From Eutrigla gurnardus (Eukaryota; Chordata; Actinopteri; Perciformes; Triglidae), in the NCBI GenBank assembly GCA_963514095.1, contig OY741264.1, forward strand, positions 14,890,366-14,954,365: DNA of 64,000 bases, in the 5' to 3' direction. A program made the position numbers and the translations under genes. Below, piece by piece: positions 34,783 through 44,600 of this stretch. The notes under the pieces are model-generated. The model was not told the origin of the DNA, made no database searches, and was given only the letters and a program-made list of their open reading frames with translations. Numbering within the stretch: the first letter of the stretch is position 1; the number at the start of each line of letters is the position of its first letter.

Positions 34783-36411
34783 ATGACCTCCCATGCCTGT
34801 CGCTTTTGCCGGGGTGTCATGGACCCCCGTGATGGCCATCGTGAGTGCCCCTCCTGTTTGGGCATGGCCCATGTGTTGGAGGATGTTGCCAACCCCTGTG
34901 CGGCGGCAGTCGAGCTGCCCAGGGAGGAACGGGCTTGCAGAGCCAGGCGACTGGAACTGGCTGCTCGTGTGGGGGCGGTGCAACCTGACCCTTCCCAGTT
35001 CAGTGAGGAGGTGCAGGCTCCTAAGACATGCTCCCGGAAGCGTAAACATGAGCGCACCCCTACCCGAAAGAGGAGGCGCGGCTCTGGTGAGAAGCAGGCT
35101 GTCCAGCCCTCAGATGACCCTGTGGGTGCTCCAGGTGGCCAGGATGGCCAGGGAGACACCCAACTGCAAATCCTGGCTGCCATACGTGGTCTGTCGGAGA
35201 GATTGGGCAGGGTGGAGGCCCAGTGGCCCGCCATGACAGGCACACCGGGGGAGGGGCGCTTGAGGGTGCCCTCCCCTGATGAGTTGCCCTCTGGCCAGGG
35301 GGATGGCGGCGATATTCCGGACGTTATCTCACTGTATGCACGAGGCTCGCTTTTTGGGAGCGGTGAACAGTTGGACACTGCTGGCTCGGACGAGTAGCTC
35401 AGGTCCTCCGCGGTTGAGGGGATGTCCAACCTCAGCCCTCCGGGTGGGGGTGAGTCTTCCGCCTTCGACATAATTTCCAAAATTATGAGTGCGGCGAAGA
35501 TTGTAGGACTCAACATCCCAGTTGTGGCACCTGCTCCAATGGATAGCGTTTGGGCCGGTATCTCTCAGACTCAGCAACCTACATCTGTTCCTGTGGCGGC
35601 AGATTATCTGCAGATGCTCAGGAAGTCGTGGAATGCTCCGAGTGGTGCACCGCAATTCAATGCTGGGTGCCGGAGGCTGACGAAGGTCCCCTACGCTCCT
35701 GACACCGGCATGGGGGACATGCCCCCAGTGGAGGGGGAGATGGCAGCCCTAACGTCTCTGGGCCCAGAACGGGTGACTGCTAACCTCCGCTGCCCTGTAA
35801 AGGAATGTGAAAAGACTGACCGTCTAGTGTGCCGCTCTTACAATGCTGCCACCCGGGCTGCCCGCTCGGGTAATGCACTCGCCATCTTGTTGGCGGCCCT
35901 CAGGAGGACGGCTAACCCAGAGGATCAGGACACTATGAGCCTGATAGACTCTGCTCTCGTCACTCATTCCCAACTTATGAGGGACGTTGGTCTGGCTATG
36001 TCATCTGCCATGATGTCCAGGAGGCAGATTTGGTTGGCACAGACATCGCTCCCAGAGAACATCAGGAAGGAGCTCACAAATATGCCAATTGTGCCTGCAC
36101 GGGTCTTCCACCCTAACTCTCAGGGCGTGCTGGACAAAGCCGAACAGTCTCGCCGCACTAGAGACTGTGTGCGGCGCACCTTTAGCAGACCTACGGCTCC
36201 CAGGTATGGGCCTAGGGGTCCCCAGCCTTCACACCACCCCCCTGGGGCTCGCCAGGAGCCGTGGCGGCAGCATGCTGGTTTCTCGGCCTCTGGTGGTACA
36301 CAGCCGCCATCACGCCGTCAGCAGCAGTTCCAACCCCGTCCTCCTGGTAAGGAGGCGTCCCAGAGGAGGCGCCCCCCCAGGGGTACAGGACGTCAGGCCG
36401 GTGCCCCATAG
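34783..36411 (+). pseudogene. DIRS gag-like ORF with one in-frame stop
   Basis: Two open stretches, 34783-35397 (204 codons) and 35422-36411, lie in the same frame and are separated by a single TAG at 35395-35397, so this is one gag frame of 543 codons including the stop. The N-terminus has a zinc-knuckle-like pattern, CRFCRGVMDPRDGHRECPSC followed by LGMAH, at residues 6-30, typical of DIRS gag. A basic segment (KRKHERTPTRKRRR) lies near residue 90. The second half contains the DIRS gag-like segment SLIDSALVTHSQLMRDVG. The C-terminus is rich in Pro, Arg and Gln. The stop may be a mutation or a suppressible codon. Confidence 0.8.
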
Positions 36412-36650
36412 GGGTGGGGGGACGGCCGCCGCAGGCTCCTCCCAGCTTTGCCTGGACAGCTGGGAAGAACGGGTTCTGGACCCCTGGGTGCTGGCTACAG
36501 TGTCCACGGGATACAGGATACAGTTTCGGCGGCGACCCCCCCCTTTCTCCGGGGTCCGTATGACCACAGTCAGGGACCCGGTCCAGGCACAAATTTTAGC
36601 AGGGGAAATTCTGACCCTTCTACAGAAGGATGCAATTATGAGAGTAGAGC
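36380..36650 (+). pseudogene. DIRS pol N-terminal fragment
   Basis: In a frame different from gag, the sequence reads DPWVLATVSTGYRIQFRRRP, then PPFSGVR, then EILTLLQKDAIMRVEP. This is the entry to DIRS reverse transcriptases, where a W-VL-T-GY-IQF block precedes an LLQKGAIE-type motif. It overlaps the end of gag, as DIRS pol usually does. Homology stops abruptly at about 36650, where the recombinase begins, so the catalytic reverse transcriptase is lost. Confidence 0.75.
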
Positions 36651-36651
36651 C

Positions 36652-37626
36652 ATGTGGAGTGTATTCTTGACATGGTGTCGACGTGCACAAGTTGACCCGT
36701 CTACGTGCCCCATTGAACTGGTCCTCCGTTTTCTTCAGTCTCTCTTGGACTCAGGGAGGGCTGCTAGCACCATTAAGGTGTACACTGCTGCTATCTCCTT
36801 CTTTCATGAGGCAGTGGGTGGGGTTACCATAGGCAGGCACCCTTTGGTGTCTCAGTTCATTAAAGGGGCCTGTCGCCTGCGTCCGACCAGGTCCCCCAGA
36901 GCTCCATCATGGGACCTCCCGTTGGTCTTGAGGTCCCTGACTCAACCTCCATATGAGCCCCTTGATCAGTCCACCCTCAAGTTCCTGTCTCACAAAACGG
37001 CTTTTCTCTTGGCTATTTGCTCAGCTAAAAGAGTGGGCGAATTACACGCTCTGTCTGTGAGCGCGAATTGTTTGAGGTGGAAGGCTGGTGACACTGGCGC
37101 GTCTCTTTGGCCGAACCCCGCATTTCTGCCTAAGGTCATTAACCCTCAGACAGTGAACCAGGTTATTGAGGTCAGCGCTTTTCAACCTGACCCTACCTTG
37201 TGCCCCGTGCGGGCACTAAGAGCTTACACTGCACGCACTCATTCTCTGAGGTGCTCACATTCTCAGCTGTTTGTGTGTTTTCGTGGTGACAAGCTGGGCC
37301 TCCCTGTGTCGAAGCAGTGTCTGTCCCGCTGGGTTGCCACTACTATCTCTGAGGCATATTCTATGCAGCGCCTCCCAGTCCCGGGAAACGTGGTTGCCCA
37401 CTCCACCAGGAGCGTAGCCACCTCCTGGGCTGCTCTGCGGGGAGTTCCCTTTTCTGAAATCTGCGCAGCAGCCTCCTGGAGTGTCCCCTGTACTTTTACC
37501 AGGTTTTACAGGGTCAACGTGGCATCGCCCTCTCCACTGGGCTCTGCTGTGCTCTCGGCTGCTGGACGAGGAGGGGTGGAGTCCTCTGTTCCTCGCGACG
37601 CTGATGGTACTAGTCATCCAAGGTGA
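36652..37626 (+). CDS. DIRS tyrosine recombinase (frame open, catalytic residues present)
   Basis: The open frame starts upstream at 36448, but recombinase homology begins at MWSVFLTWC (36652). An N-terminal core-binding-like region (SLLDSGRAASTIKVYTAAIS) is followed by the catalytic domain. Counting from 36448, it carries Arg195 in KRVGEL, His318 and Arg321 in HSTRSVA, Trp344 in the second-histidine position, and the nucleophile Tyr354 in FTRFYRVN. In DIRS elements this enzyme inserts the circular DNA intermediate into the genome. The 5' part has been fused by deletion to pol remnants, so translation in the living cell is doubtful. The recombinase part itself shows no frameshift or stop. Confidence 0.8.
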   Translation: MWSVFLTWCRRAQVDPSTCPIELVLRFLQSLLDSGRAASTIKVYTAAISFFHEAVGGVTIGRHPLVSQFIKGACRLRPTRSPRAPSWDLPLVLRSLTQPPYEPLDQSTLKFLSHKTAFLLAICSAKRVGELHALSVSANCLRWKAGDTGASLWPNPAFLPKVINPQTVNQVIEVSAFQPDPTLCPVRALRAYTARTHSLRCSHSQLFVCFRGDKLGLPVSKQCLSRWVATTISEAYSMQRLPVPGNVVAHSTRSVATSWAALRGVPFSEICAAASWSVPCTFTRFYRVNVASPSPLGSAVLSAAGRGGVESSVPRDADGTSHPR

Positions 37627-37945
37627 AGACCGTGGTGACGGTCTGAGTGAGGTCGAAATAGATCGTAAGTCATGACCATAACTATGGATCTATGAGACCG
37701 AACGATGACCGTCACCATCTCTTGTCGCTCAGAACGGGCTGAGGCGTTCGGGGCAAGAGGGAGAGGCGTGCTCACCTGGATGCTTTTGTAGGCGGCGAGT
37801 CAAGCCTCCTTAAGGTCAGTCACATGACTTTGTTGATATATGGTCTCGAGGATAGGGAGATGATGGTATCATTCAAGGTGAAGACCGTGGTGACGGTCAT
37901 CGTTCGGTCTCATAGATCCATAGTTATGGTCATAACTTACGTTAC
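37617..37945. repeat. DIRS right-end repeat structure
   Basis: A 52-bp inverted pair lies at 37665-37716 and 37889-37940, with 51 of 52 bases complementary; it includes CCATAACTATGGATCTATGA. A roughly 27-bp direct repeat containing CAAGGTGAAGACCGTGGTGA occurs at 37617-37643 and 37872-37898, overlapping the right inverted arm. The 172-bp spacer is unique. This fits the terminal repeat and internal complementary region that DIRS elements use to rebuild their ends on a circular intermediate. Confidence 0.8.
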
Positions 37946-37987
37946 CCCCGTGGCTAAGATGAAAAAGGCCCGCACTTCACCTCACGA

Positions 37988-38479
37988 CAGTGTTGCCAGG
38001 TGAGAAATGTAGGATTATCGTACCAGAGACATAAAATTATCGGATTTTGAGGGAAATTATCATACACCCGTCATAACCAAAATAACAAGTCTATTGATGC
38101 GCTATAGTCACTCTAGTGTTGAATAGCGTCTAACATGTTCACTCATTTTCAGCGCTTCTTCTTCATTTCTTTTTTCTTTTCCTCACTCATGGGGCGGGCG
38201 CAGCGGACTATTCAGCCAATCATGGCCGTTGTTCTGAGGCAAACGCATACACGTCACTCGTAGCTCACATTTAGAAAAGCACGATTGGCTGGAAAACAGA
38301 TGCCTTCAGATTCACAAAAAAACTCCAACAGACAGTTGCGACAGGCTGATTACAACCAATTACAACCACATATTCACGGAATGCTCAAATTATCGTATAT
38401 TTGGTCTTTTTGGGGATTATTGATCGTACATCAAAATTGTCGTACAAATACGATAATTATCGTACACCTGGCAACACTG
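37988..38479. mobile_element. hAT-type MITE
   Basis: Perfect ends CAGTGTTGCCAGGTG and CACCTGGCAACACTG, with a perfect 8-bp target duplication CCTCACGA at 37980-37987 and 38480-38487. It is 492 bp with no transposase frame. The perfect 16-bp palindrome TACGATAATTATCGTA lies just inside the right end (38449-38464), and GATTATCGTAC occurs at the left, so these may be subterminal transposase-binding sites. It inserted about 40 bp beyond the DIRS right end. Confidence 0.9.
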
Positions 38480-38487
38480 CCTCACGA

Positions 38488-38668
38488 GCTGAACGTGGTC
38501 TGCATTACCCCTGATTGGCTGTTGGGGCTACTCCACGTGGGATCATGTGAACTGAGCGGTGCATTAGATCATGTGAACTGAGCAATGGGAGATTTAATAC
38601 TTTGCCGATATGAACAAATAAAAATAAGAAAATAAATACTCTCTCTTCTTTCTATGATCTAATTGTGT
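38488..38668. other. No feature recognised
   Basis: It contains a short direct repeat, GATCATGTGAACTGAGC, at about 38542-38558 and 38568-38584. Nothing else is recognised. Confidence 0.5.
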
Positions 38669-39156
38669 TCATTTTACACCTGGGCTACATATTGGTTGCC
38701 AAGTGGAGACACCAGCAAGTTTCTGATCAAGAAAATAGTTCCTCCAATGAGAATCTCCTGTAAAAAGGCAAATTGTGTTTTTCTCATTGTCCCCATAAAA
38801 AACAACCACGAGAGTGATAGGATGATGTTTCCTCTTTGAGAACTTGCGTATCCACTCAAAAACTCCACTGGGCAAAATAAAAATTCTTACATCACAAGTA
38901 CTGGAATATCTGGGAAGTTTTAGAGGCTCGTCAGAAAGTGTCATTCCATCCCAAATAAGGCATCTCGGTTCCATTTGCTGCAGTTGATGTGAAATAAGCA
39001 GGCTAGTTGAGTATTTCTGAAACATATCAATCTTGTGTTGAGCAAGTATTCATCCATCCATTGTTCATCAGTGATCAAGCTTGTGCCATACAATGCTTCA
39101 TATTTGTGGTCATTCAGGTGGCTGGGGTTCACTTCCTGGCCTCCTAACTGAGTCAA
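38669..39156 (-). pseudogene. Unidentified decayed protein-coding sequence
   Basis: Two minus-strand frames (38941-39180 and 38669-39025) overlap and read as one interrupted protein. The upstream part includes YGTSLITDEQWMDEYLLNT. The downstream part includes RYSSTCDVRIFILPSGVFEW, then HHPITLVVVFYGDNEKNTI, then SHWRNYFLD. The acidic-Trp segment and the later His-Trp pair vaguely recall Ulp1-type cysteine peptidases carried by some DNA transposons, but this is weak and I do not claim it. The sequence abuts the truncated 3' end of L2 copy 3. It may be a remnant of an unidentified element that interrupted that LINE. Confidence 0.35.
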
Positions 39157-40791
39157 AAGAAAGAAACCACAACATATCATTGCTGATAAAGTAAGAGCTA
39201 AAAAATAGAAACAAGTGTTAGGTCCTCGTCTGAGTAAAGTAGTAGCTGTTCAGCAAACATACCTTAAGAACAACAGTGCTATGATCAAAGTGCTATAGGT
39301 CAGAACATGGAAGTGCTATTTTTTTTTGGGGGGGGGGGGGGGTGTTAGTGGGTCATGCTATGCAGAGTTGAGGTGGAGTCTGAACAGGTGAATCTTGGCA
39401 AGTGACTGCTGTCCTGACTTTGGTCAGGAGTTCGTTCCACCACTGAGGCGCCAGAACAGAGAAGAGTCTGGACTTTGCTGAGCGACATTTGTTTGATTTC
39501 AGCATTATGGTACCAGCCGGCCAGCTGAAGTAGAGGAGCGAAGTGCTCGCGTTGAGGTGTGTGGTTTGACCAGTGTTTGAAGGTAGATGGGTGCCGTGCC
39601 ATTGATGGCCTTGAAGGCCAGTGCCATCATCTTGAATTGGATGTGTTCTGCAACAGGGAGCCAGTGGAGGTCACGGAGGAGGGAGGTCACATGGGAGAAT
39701 TTGGGTAGATTGAAGACAAGGTGTGCTGCAGCATTCTGGATATGCTGCAATGGTTTAGTCGCCGAGGCCGGGAGCCCAGCCAGGAGAGAGTTGCAGTAGT
39801 CAAGGTGGGAGATGACCAGTGTTTGGATCATGAGTTGCGTTGCATCCTTTGTGAGGAAAATCTGAATCCTGCGGATATTGTAGAGGGCAAATCTGCAAGA
39901 GCCACAGCAGTGATGTTGGGGGTGCAGGATAGTTGGTCATCGAGGATTACACCCAGGTTCCTCGCAGTTGACGACGGCAATAATGTGATGCCCTCGACAG
40001 TGCCCGACAGGTCCATACGAGGGCAGTCTTTCCCCGGGATGTAAGGAGTTTGGTTTTATTCAGGTTAAGCTTGCAGTGATGCACTGATTAGGGACAAGGC
40101 GGTTGTTCTGCGAGAGACTGGATGACAGTTGGTTGTAGGTGGCACGTTCCAGGGTTTTAGAGAGGAATGAAAGAAGAGATACAGGTCTGTAGCTTTGAGA
40201 GTGAGAGGTGAGAGTTCGGGGAGATGGTTTCTGGGAGGGTATAGGCATGAATGAGGAATTCATGTCTTTTACTTTCTTGGTAAAGTAAGTTGCAAAGTCA
40301 TCAGCAGTGAGGAAGGAAGGAGGGGGAGGGGAAGCAAGGGTCAGGAGGGAGGAGAACATGGAGAAGAGTTTCCTGGGATTGAAGGCGGAAGAGTTGATCT
40401 TTGCCAGGTAGAAGTCAGATTTAGCTGCCGAAACAGTTGAGGTGAAGTCAGAGAGGAGGTGGTGGTAGTGAGCAAGGTCCTCATCCTGGCCCGATTTCTT
40501 CCATTTTCTCTCTGCCGCTCTGAACTGAGTGAGGACATCAGGATAGAGAAGGCTTCCTCAGTAGGCATTCAGGAGAATTGTTCTGTGGATGGTAGTGAGG
40601 AAATATGAGTTGAGGAGAGAGCAGAGGGAGTCAGGGATTTCAGGTTGTGGCGGGTGGTGACAGTTCGAGGCATAGAGGGAAGGGACATGGTGGAATTCAT
40701 GGGGAGGGAGAAAGTCACAAAGTGGTGGTCGGACATGGTGAGCGGGGTAACAGAGTGTGCCGAGATGCCACTGGATCTTGTGAATACCAGG

Positions 40792-41148
40792 TCAAGTTGG
40801 TTCCCGGCCCGGTGAGTGGGTGGGTGGAGAGGGGGAGAGTGTTAGGTCAAATGTGGAGAAGAAGTCAATGAATTCAGATGAGTGCAGCTTCCCCAGGTGG
40901 ATGTTGAAGTCACCGAGGACGACAAGTGGTGTGCCATCATCAGGGGAGCAGCTTAGGAGGGCATCCATCTCATCTAAAAAGTCACAGAGAGGACCAGGTG
41001 GGCGATAGATCACTATGATGTTGTGCTTGAAAGTAAGGGCGACAGAGACGGATTGGATGCGTGATGCAACAGGGATCCAGTGGAGGTCATGGAGGAGGGG
41101 GGTCACATGGGAGAATTTGGGTAGATAGAAGATTGAATAATTACCCAA
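40792..41148 (-). pseudogene. L2 chimeric frame: C-terminal segment joined to endonuclease
   Basis: The frame begins YLPKFSHVTPLLHDLHWIPV, which in intact L2 lies about 100 residues before the C-terminus (compare copy 2 at about 48260-48330). It runs straight into the endonuclease segment NIIVIYRPPGPL and VVLGDFNIHLGKLHSSEF. Both parts are in the same orientation. A template switch during reverse transcription, or a later recombination between L2 copies, would explain it. Confidence 0.75.
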
Positions 41149-41303
41149 ATTCCAAATTTAGCCAGTCAGGTTTGATGTCCTGACTGGTATAGGACACATG
41201 GCTGCGATGGGTGGTGGTTGAGATGTTATGCCTACCTCAATGGCCTTCCTCGCTGGACTCCCACAGATAGACTCCCTTGTCTTTGTTCAGCTGTCTGAAC
41301 AAA

Positions 41304-42050
41304 GGGTGTCCATACTAAGACGTTTTTTAAGGGTAAACGCACAAGTCTTGTGCGTTTTGCCCGGCCTTCCATACGGATCCAGGGTTTTCGCTGCCTGAAA
41401 ACGCACTTTTTTTAAACCAGCTCTCAGGGTGAAAAAGAAAAAAACGCCACCTCTCCGTTTCGTGTTCGTTTTCATGTAGACGGCGAAAACGAATACGATG
41501 ACCTCATCGGCCCGCCCCTCGAGTCTGACTTCTCCCCCCGCGACGTCTCGTAACAACAACAACAGCGGCCTCCGTGATCGTAGCAGATATTCTGCTCTGT
41601 ACGACGGCGTTTTAAGGCAACTGTATGAAAAAAAAACGGAGCCGAGAGAGGGGGGCAATATTCCGGGAAAAAGTCGCAGATATGCTACTTTATTACGATG
41701 CTAACAAACAACCGCTAGCTAACTTCCCATGAATGTAGGCATTTATTTGTCTAATTAATCCATCCCAACGTGTGACAACACCACATCAAGGTCCTTAGGG
41801 TGACGGCTGTTGATGCTTATTGTTGGTTTTATTTATACGGGACAAATTATCATCTTATGGGTGTTTATTGATCGGGTGGTCTGGTGGCGATTAGCCGTAG
41901 CTCTCACGTGTTGCCATAGCAACGGCAAACATCCGGTCAAGCTCCGTCTCTTCTTCTGCATTTTTGTAGCAGAAACAGTACCACATATAGGCCTGGAATA
42001 TGTACTACAGCACGGAGAAAAAAAGTTTGTTTTAGTATGTGTGGATGGCC
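41304..42050 (+). mobile_element. About 750-bp MITE family, copy A (inserted in L2 copy 3)
   Basis: The left end reads GGGTGTCCATAC and the right end GTGTGGATGGCC, forming imperfect inverted ends. The interior is nearly the same as copies B (42441) and C (61101), sharing CAGCTCTCAGGGTG, CGTAACAACAACAA, TAGCAGATATTCTGCT, GGGAAGTTAGC in complement, and GTTGCCATAGCAA. The 5' UTR of L2 copy 3 continues on both sides, which proves it is an insertion. The target duplication is unclear. No transposase frame. Confidence 0.8.
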
Positions 42051-42440
42051 TCTTCGTTTGGCTATCCTGACGCTGCAGCTGACGCTGTAGTCATAAGCTT
42101 TTAAGTGCTTGGCTTACCTCATGCAGGGTTAGCCCCTCCCTCCAATCAAGTCTATTCACTACAGCTGAGATGGCTGAAACTAGGTAATTGCCCACTCAGT
42201 ATGAACAGCTTTACAAGCATTTAAACAACAAGCTATCTAGACAAGACTAAATGTTACAACTAGCTCTACTCACAGAATGCCTAAACCCAAATCTACAATT
42301 AGTTTGGGGTCAAAAAGCATGAAAAACAAATCACTAGAGTAATGCTGGAAAGTACTGAACACTAAAGGAACAAAGACAATCTGGCAAGGAGCTGGGAAAC
42401 CAGGGGAGATTATGTAGGGGATGGCTTGATGGGAAACTCA

Positions 42441-43191
42441 GGGCCTGTCTACACAAAAACGTTTTCGAAAACGCACTTTTTTGAAACCAGCTCTCAGGGT
42501 GGAACAGAAAAAAATGGCACCCCTCCGTTTCGTGTTCGCTTTCGTGTGGACAGCGAAAAGAATACGCTGACGTCATCGGCCCGCCCCTCGAACCTCGAGC
42601 CTGACTTCTTCCCCCGCAACGTCTCGTAACAACAACAATAATGGTGGCCTCCGAGCTCGTAGCAGATATTCTGCTCGTCTGTACGATGGCGTATCAGGGC
42701 CACTGTATGAACAAAAAACGGAGCCGAGAGAGGGGGGCGATATTCCGGGAAAAAAGTTGCAGATATGCTACTTTATTACGATGCTAACAAACAACCGCTA
42801 GCTAACTTCCCATGAATGTAGGCATTTATGTGTCTAATTAATCCATCCCGACGTGTGACAACGCCTCGTCAAGGTCCTTAGGGTGAAGGCTGTTGATGCT
42901 TATTGTTGGTTTTATTTCTACGGGCCAAATTGTCATCTTATGGGTGATCGGGTGGTTGGGCGGAGATTAGCCGTAACTCTTACGTGTTGCCATAGCAATG
43001 GCAAACATCCGGTCAAGCTCCGTCTCTTCTTCTGCGTTTTTGTAGCAGAAACAGCGCTGCATAAGGGCCTGGAATATGTACCACAGGGCGCTGAATCGTT
43101 TTCAGTGGATTCGTCTGGACGCAGATTTTCTTGAAACGACGCCAAGGCAAAACAGAGAAAAAAAGTTTGTTTTGCTTCGTCTGGACGGCCC
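42441..43191 (+). mobile_element. About 750-bp MITE family, copy B
   Basis: Same orientation as copy A. Left end GGGCCTGTCTACAC, right end CTGGACGGCCC. A possible 4-bp target duplication, CTCA, lies at 42437-42440 and 43192-43195. A near-palindrome CGTTTTCGAAAACG lies just inside the left end. It lies only 134 bp beyond the L2 copy 3 5' end. Confidence 0.82.
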
Positions 43192-43195
43192 CTCA

Positions 43196-44461
43196 GAGAC
43201 AGGTGTAGGTAATCAGGTGGGGGGGGAGATGACACAAGGGCAGGAACTGAAACAACAAGACAGTTAGAACTACAAAATAAAACAGGAAACAACAATAATG
43301 CACTCTTACGGGGTGTTACAATGGGTGTCTGCACTTTGCTCAACGCAGCAAAAAGCCGTTGTGGCACTATGCAAATAATGGCTTTCAGAAGGTGCCATTA
43401 TCGCATTCTTTGTGAAAGGCCGTTAAGGTTCTTCTAACTCAGTTAATTAACAGTACAGGGTGCACTTAGCATTGGCTTCTTTCACTTCGTTTCCTCTTTC
43501 TTTACTCATTAGCATAGGCAGTGTTTAACCTTTCTAAGAAAAGCTCTTCCGTGGTTACAGGTCTGCATGTCTATAGTGATACTGTCGTTCTGGAGACCAC
43601 TAGGTTCAGCCTCTGCCACAGTGGCTTAGAGCCGGGTCATATAATGCTGAAGGTTTGAGGTGTGTCTTTGCTATGCTTTGCTACCGAGCCCAGCTGCATG
43701 TAAATGTCTGTGACACGTTTCTAGGAAGTGGGAGTGCATGATGCATCTTTGAATGTGGGAAGGGTTGAATGGGGTTTTCCCTCCAAGTAGCTGCGTATGC
43801 CCTGATTACAGCAGGGTAAACTTTGTTTAGTCCATTGTCCATCTGATGAGCAAGATATTTGTCCATAGATTTATTGTGCCAGTGTGGGCTTGGCTGCGAC
43901 TGAGCACCAGCTGAGGACTGTGTGCTCACTTGAGGTCTGGCAGTGGTTTAAGGCTGGTGGAGGCTCACTCAAACACTCTCTTGACACTCTCAACCTGTTA
44001 GTGTTAACCATGTTTAATATTGACAATGTAACTGAAAAAGGGGGGAGACATGATCACGAGAGGAATTAGATGATGTTTCGATAAGAACTTAACTCCAGTG
44101 AAAATGCCACGCTTTCTTCGAGGTATGTGGGTAGAGATGGAAGCAATCCATTTCAGGCTGGGAGATTAAGACCACTTTGTAGATCACTTAAACAAAGAAT
44201 GAAGTGGACTTTTTAGCATCTGAACCAAATTAACCATATTTCAAATGTGGTTTTCCTCAATCCATGTTTAATGTAGCTGATGAATTTATGAACCTCATGA
44301 CATTTTAACTTCATCATAGACCATTAAATAATTATAGTTTTTTCTAAACCTTTTTAACTCACACAAACATACTATGAGTCTTTTATCCTGTCACAATTAC
44401 ACTTAGGTTATTGAATGGATTAATCAAACAATATAATATAAGAGTTGTAGAGGTTCTGGAG
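43196..44461. other. No gene recognised
   Basis: AT-rich sequence without a recognisable gene or element end. Confidence 0.5.
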
Positions 44462-44600
44462 GTCAGATTGTGTTACCTTTGGCAAACCAGGCTAGCTTTT
44501 TCGCCATGTACAGTCTTTGTGCTAAGCTAAGCAAACTGGCTGCTGGCTCAAACTACATATTTATCACATAACGTCTGAGTCAGAAAAACAAGTGAGCATA
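44462..44600 (+). repeat. Dispersed fish repeat, plus orientation (related to 30781)
   Basis: The run CCAGGCTAGC, TACAGTCTTTGTGCTAAGC, AAGCAAACTGGCTGCTGGCT, then ACATATTTATCAC matches, in reverse orientation, the motif order of 30781-30990. The homology may extend to about 44945, but the right end is not defined. Confidence 0.5.

Larger units (their letters stand above)
34430..37945 (+). mobile_element. DIRS-type tyrosine-recombinase retrotransposon, internally deleted
   Basis: The order is a GC-rich leader, gag (34783-36411, with an in-frame stop), the first part of pol in another frame, a deletion junction at about 36645-36655, a tyrosine recombinase, and a complex right end of inverted and direct repeats. 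The reverse transcriptase core, RNase H and methyltransferase-like regions of complete DIRS elements are missing. The matching left terminal repeat was not found, so the left limit is approximate and the 5' end may be truncated. DIRS elements integrate by tyrosine recombinase and leave no target duplication, consistent with none being seen. Confidence 0.85.
39157..42306 (-). mobile_element. L2-type LINE, copy 3 (rearranged, split by a MITE)
   Basis: Minus-strand copy. 5' UTR at 42306-42051, then MITE copy A (41304-42050), then the rest of the 5' UTR with one 42-bp unit, the start region, and a damaged polyprotein. The endonuclease N-terminal half is missing and replaced by a piece of the C-terminal domain. 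The rest of the endonuclease, including the MSDHHFV motif near 40725, and the linker (about 40500-41040) are kept. The reverse transcriptase core is deleted at about 40080, joining DPNQ-type sequence to LNLNKT-like sequence. The C-terminal domain and part of the 3' UTR follow. The final LINE tail is absent: the 3' UTR stops near 39157. Confidence 0.88.

Noticed and set aside
34793..35236. Alternative-frame ORFs over the DIRS gag (34793-35236, 34728-35516 minus)
   Set aside because: They overlap the gag frame that carries the zinc-knuckle-like pattern; they show no motifs.
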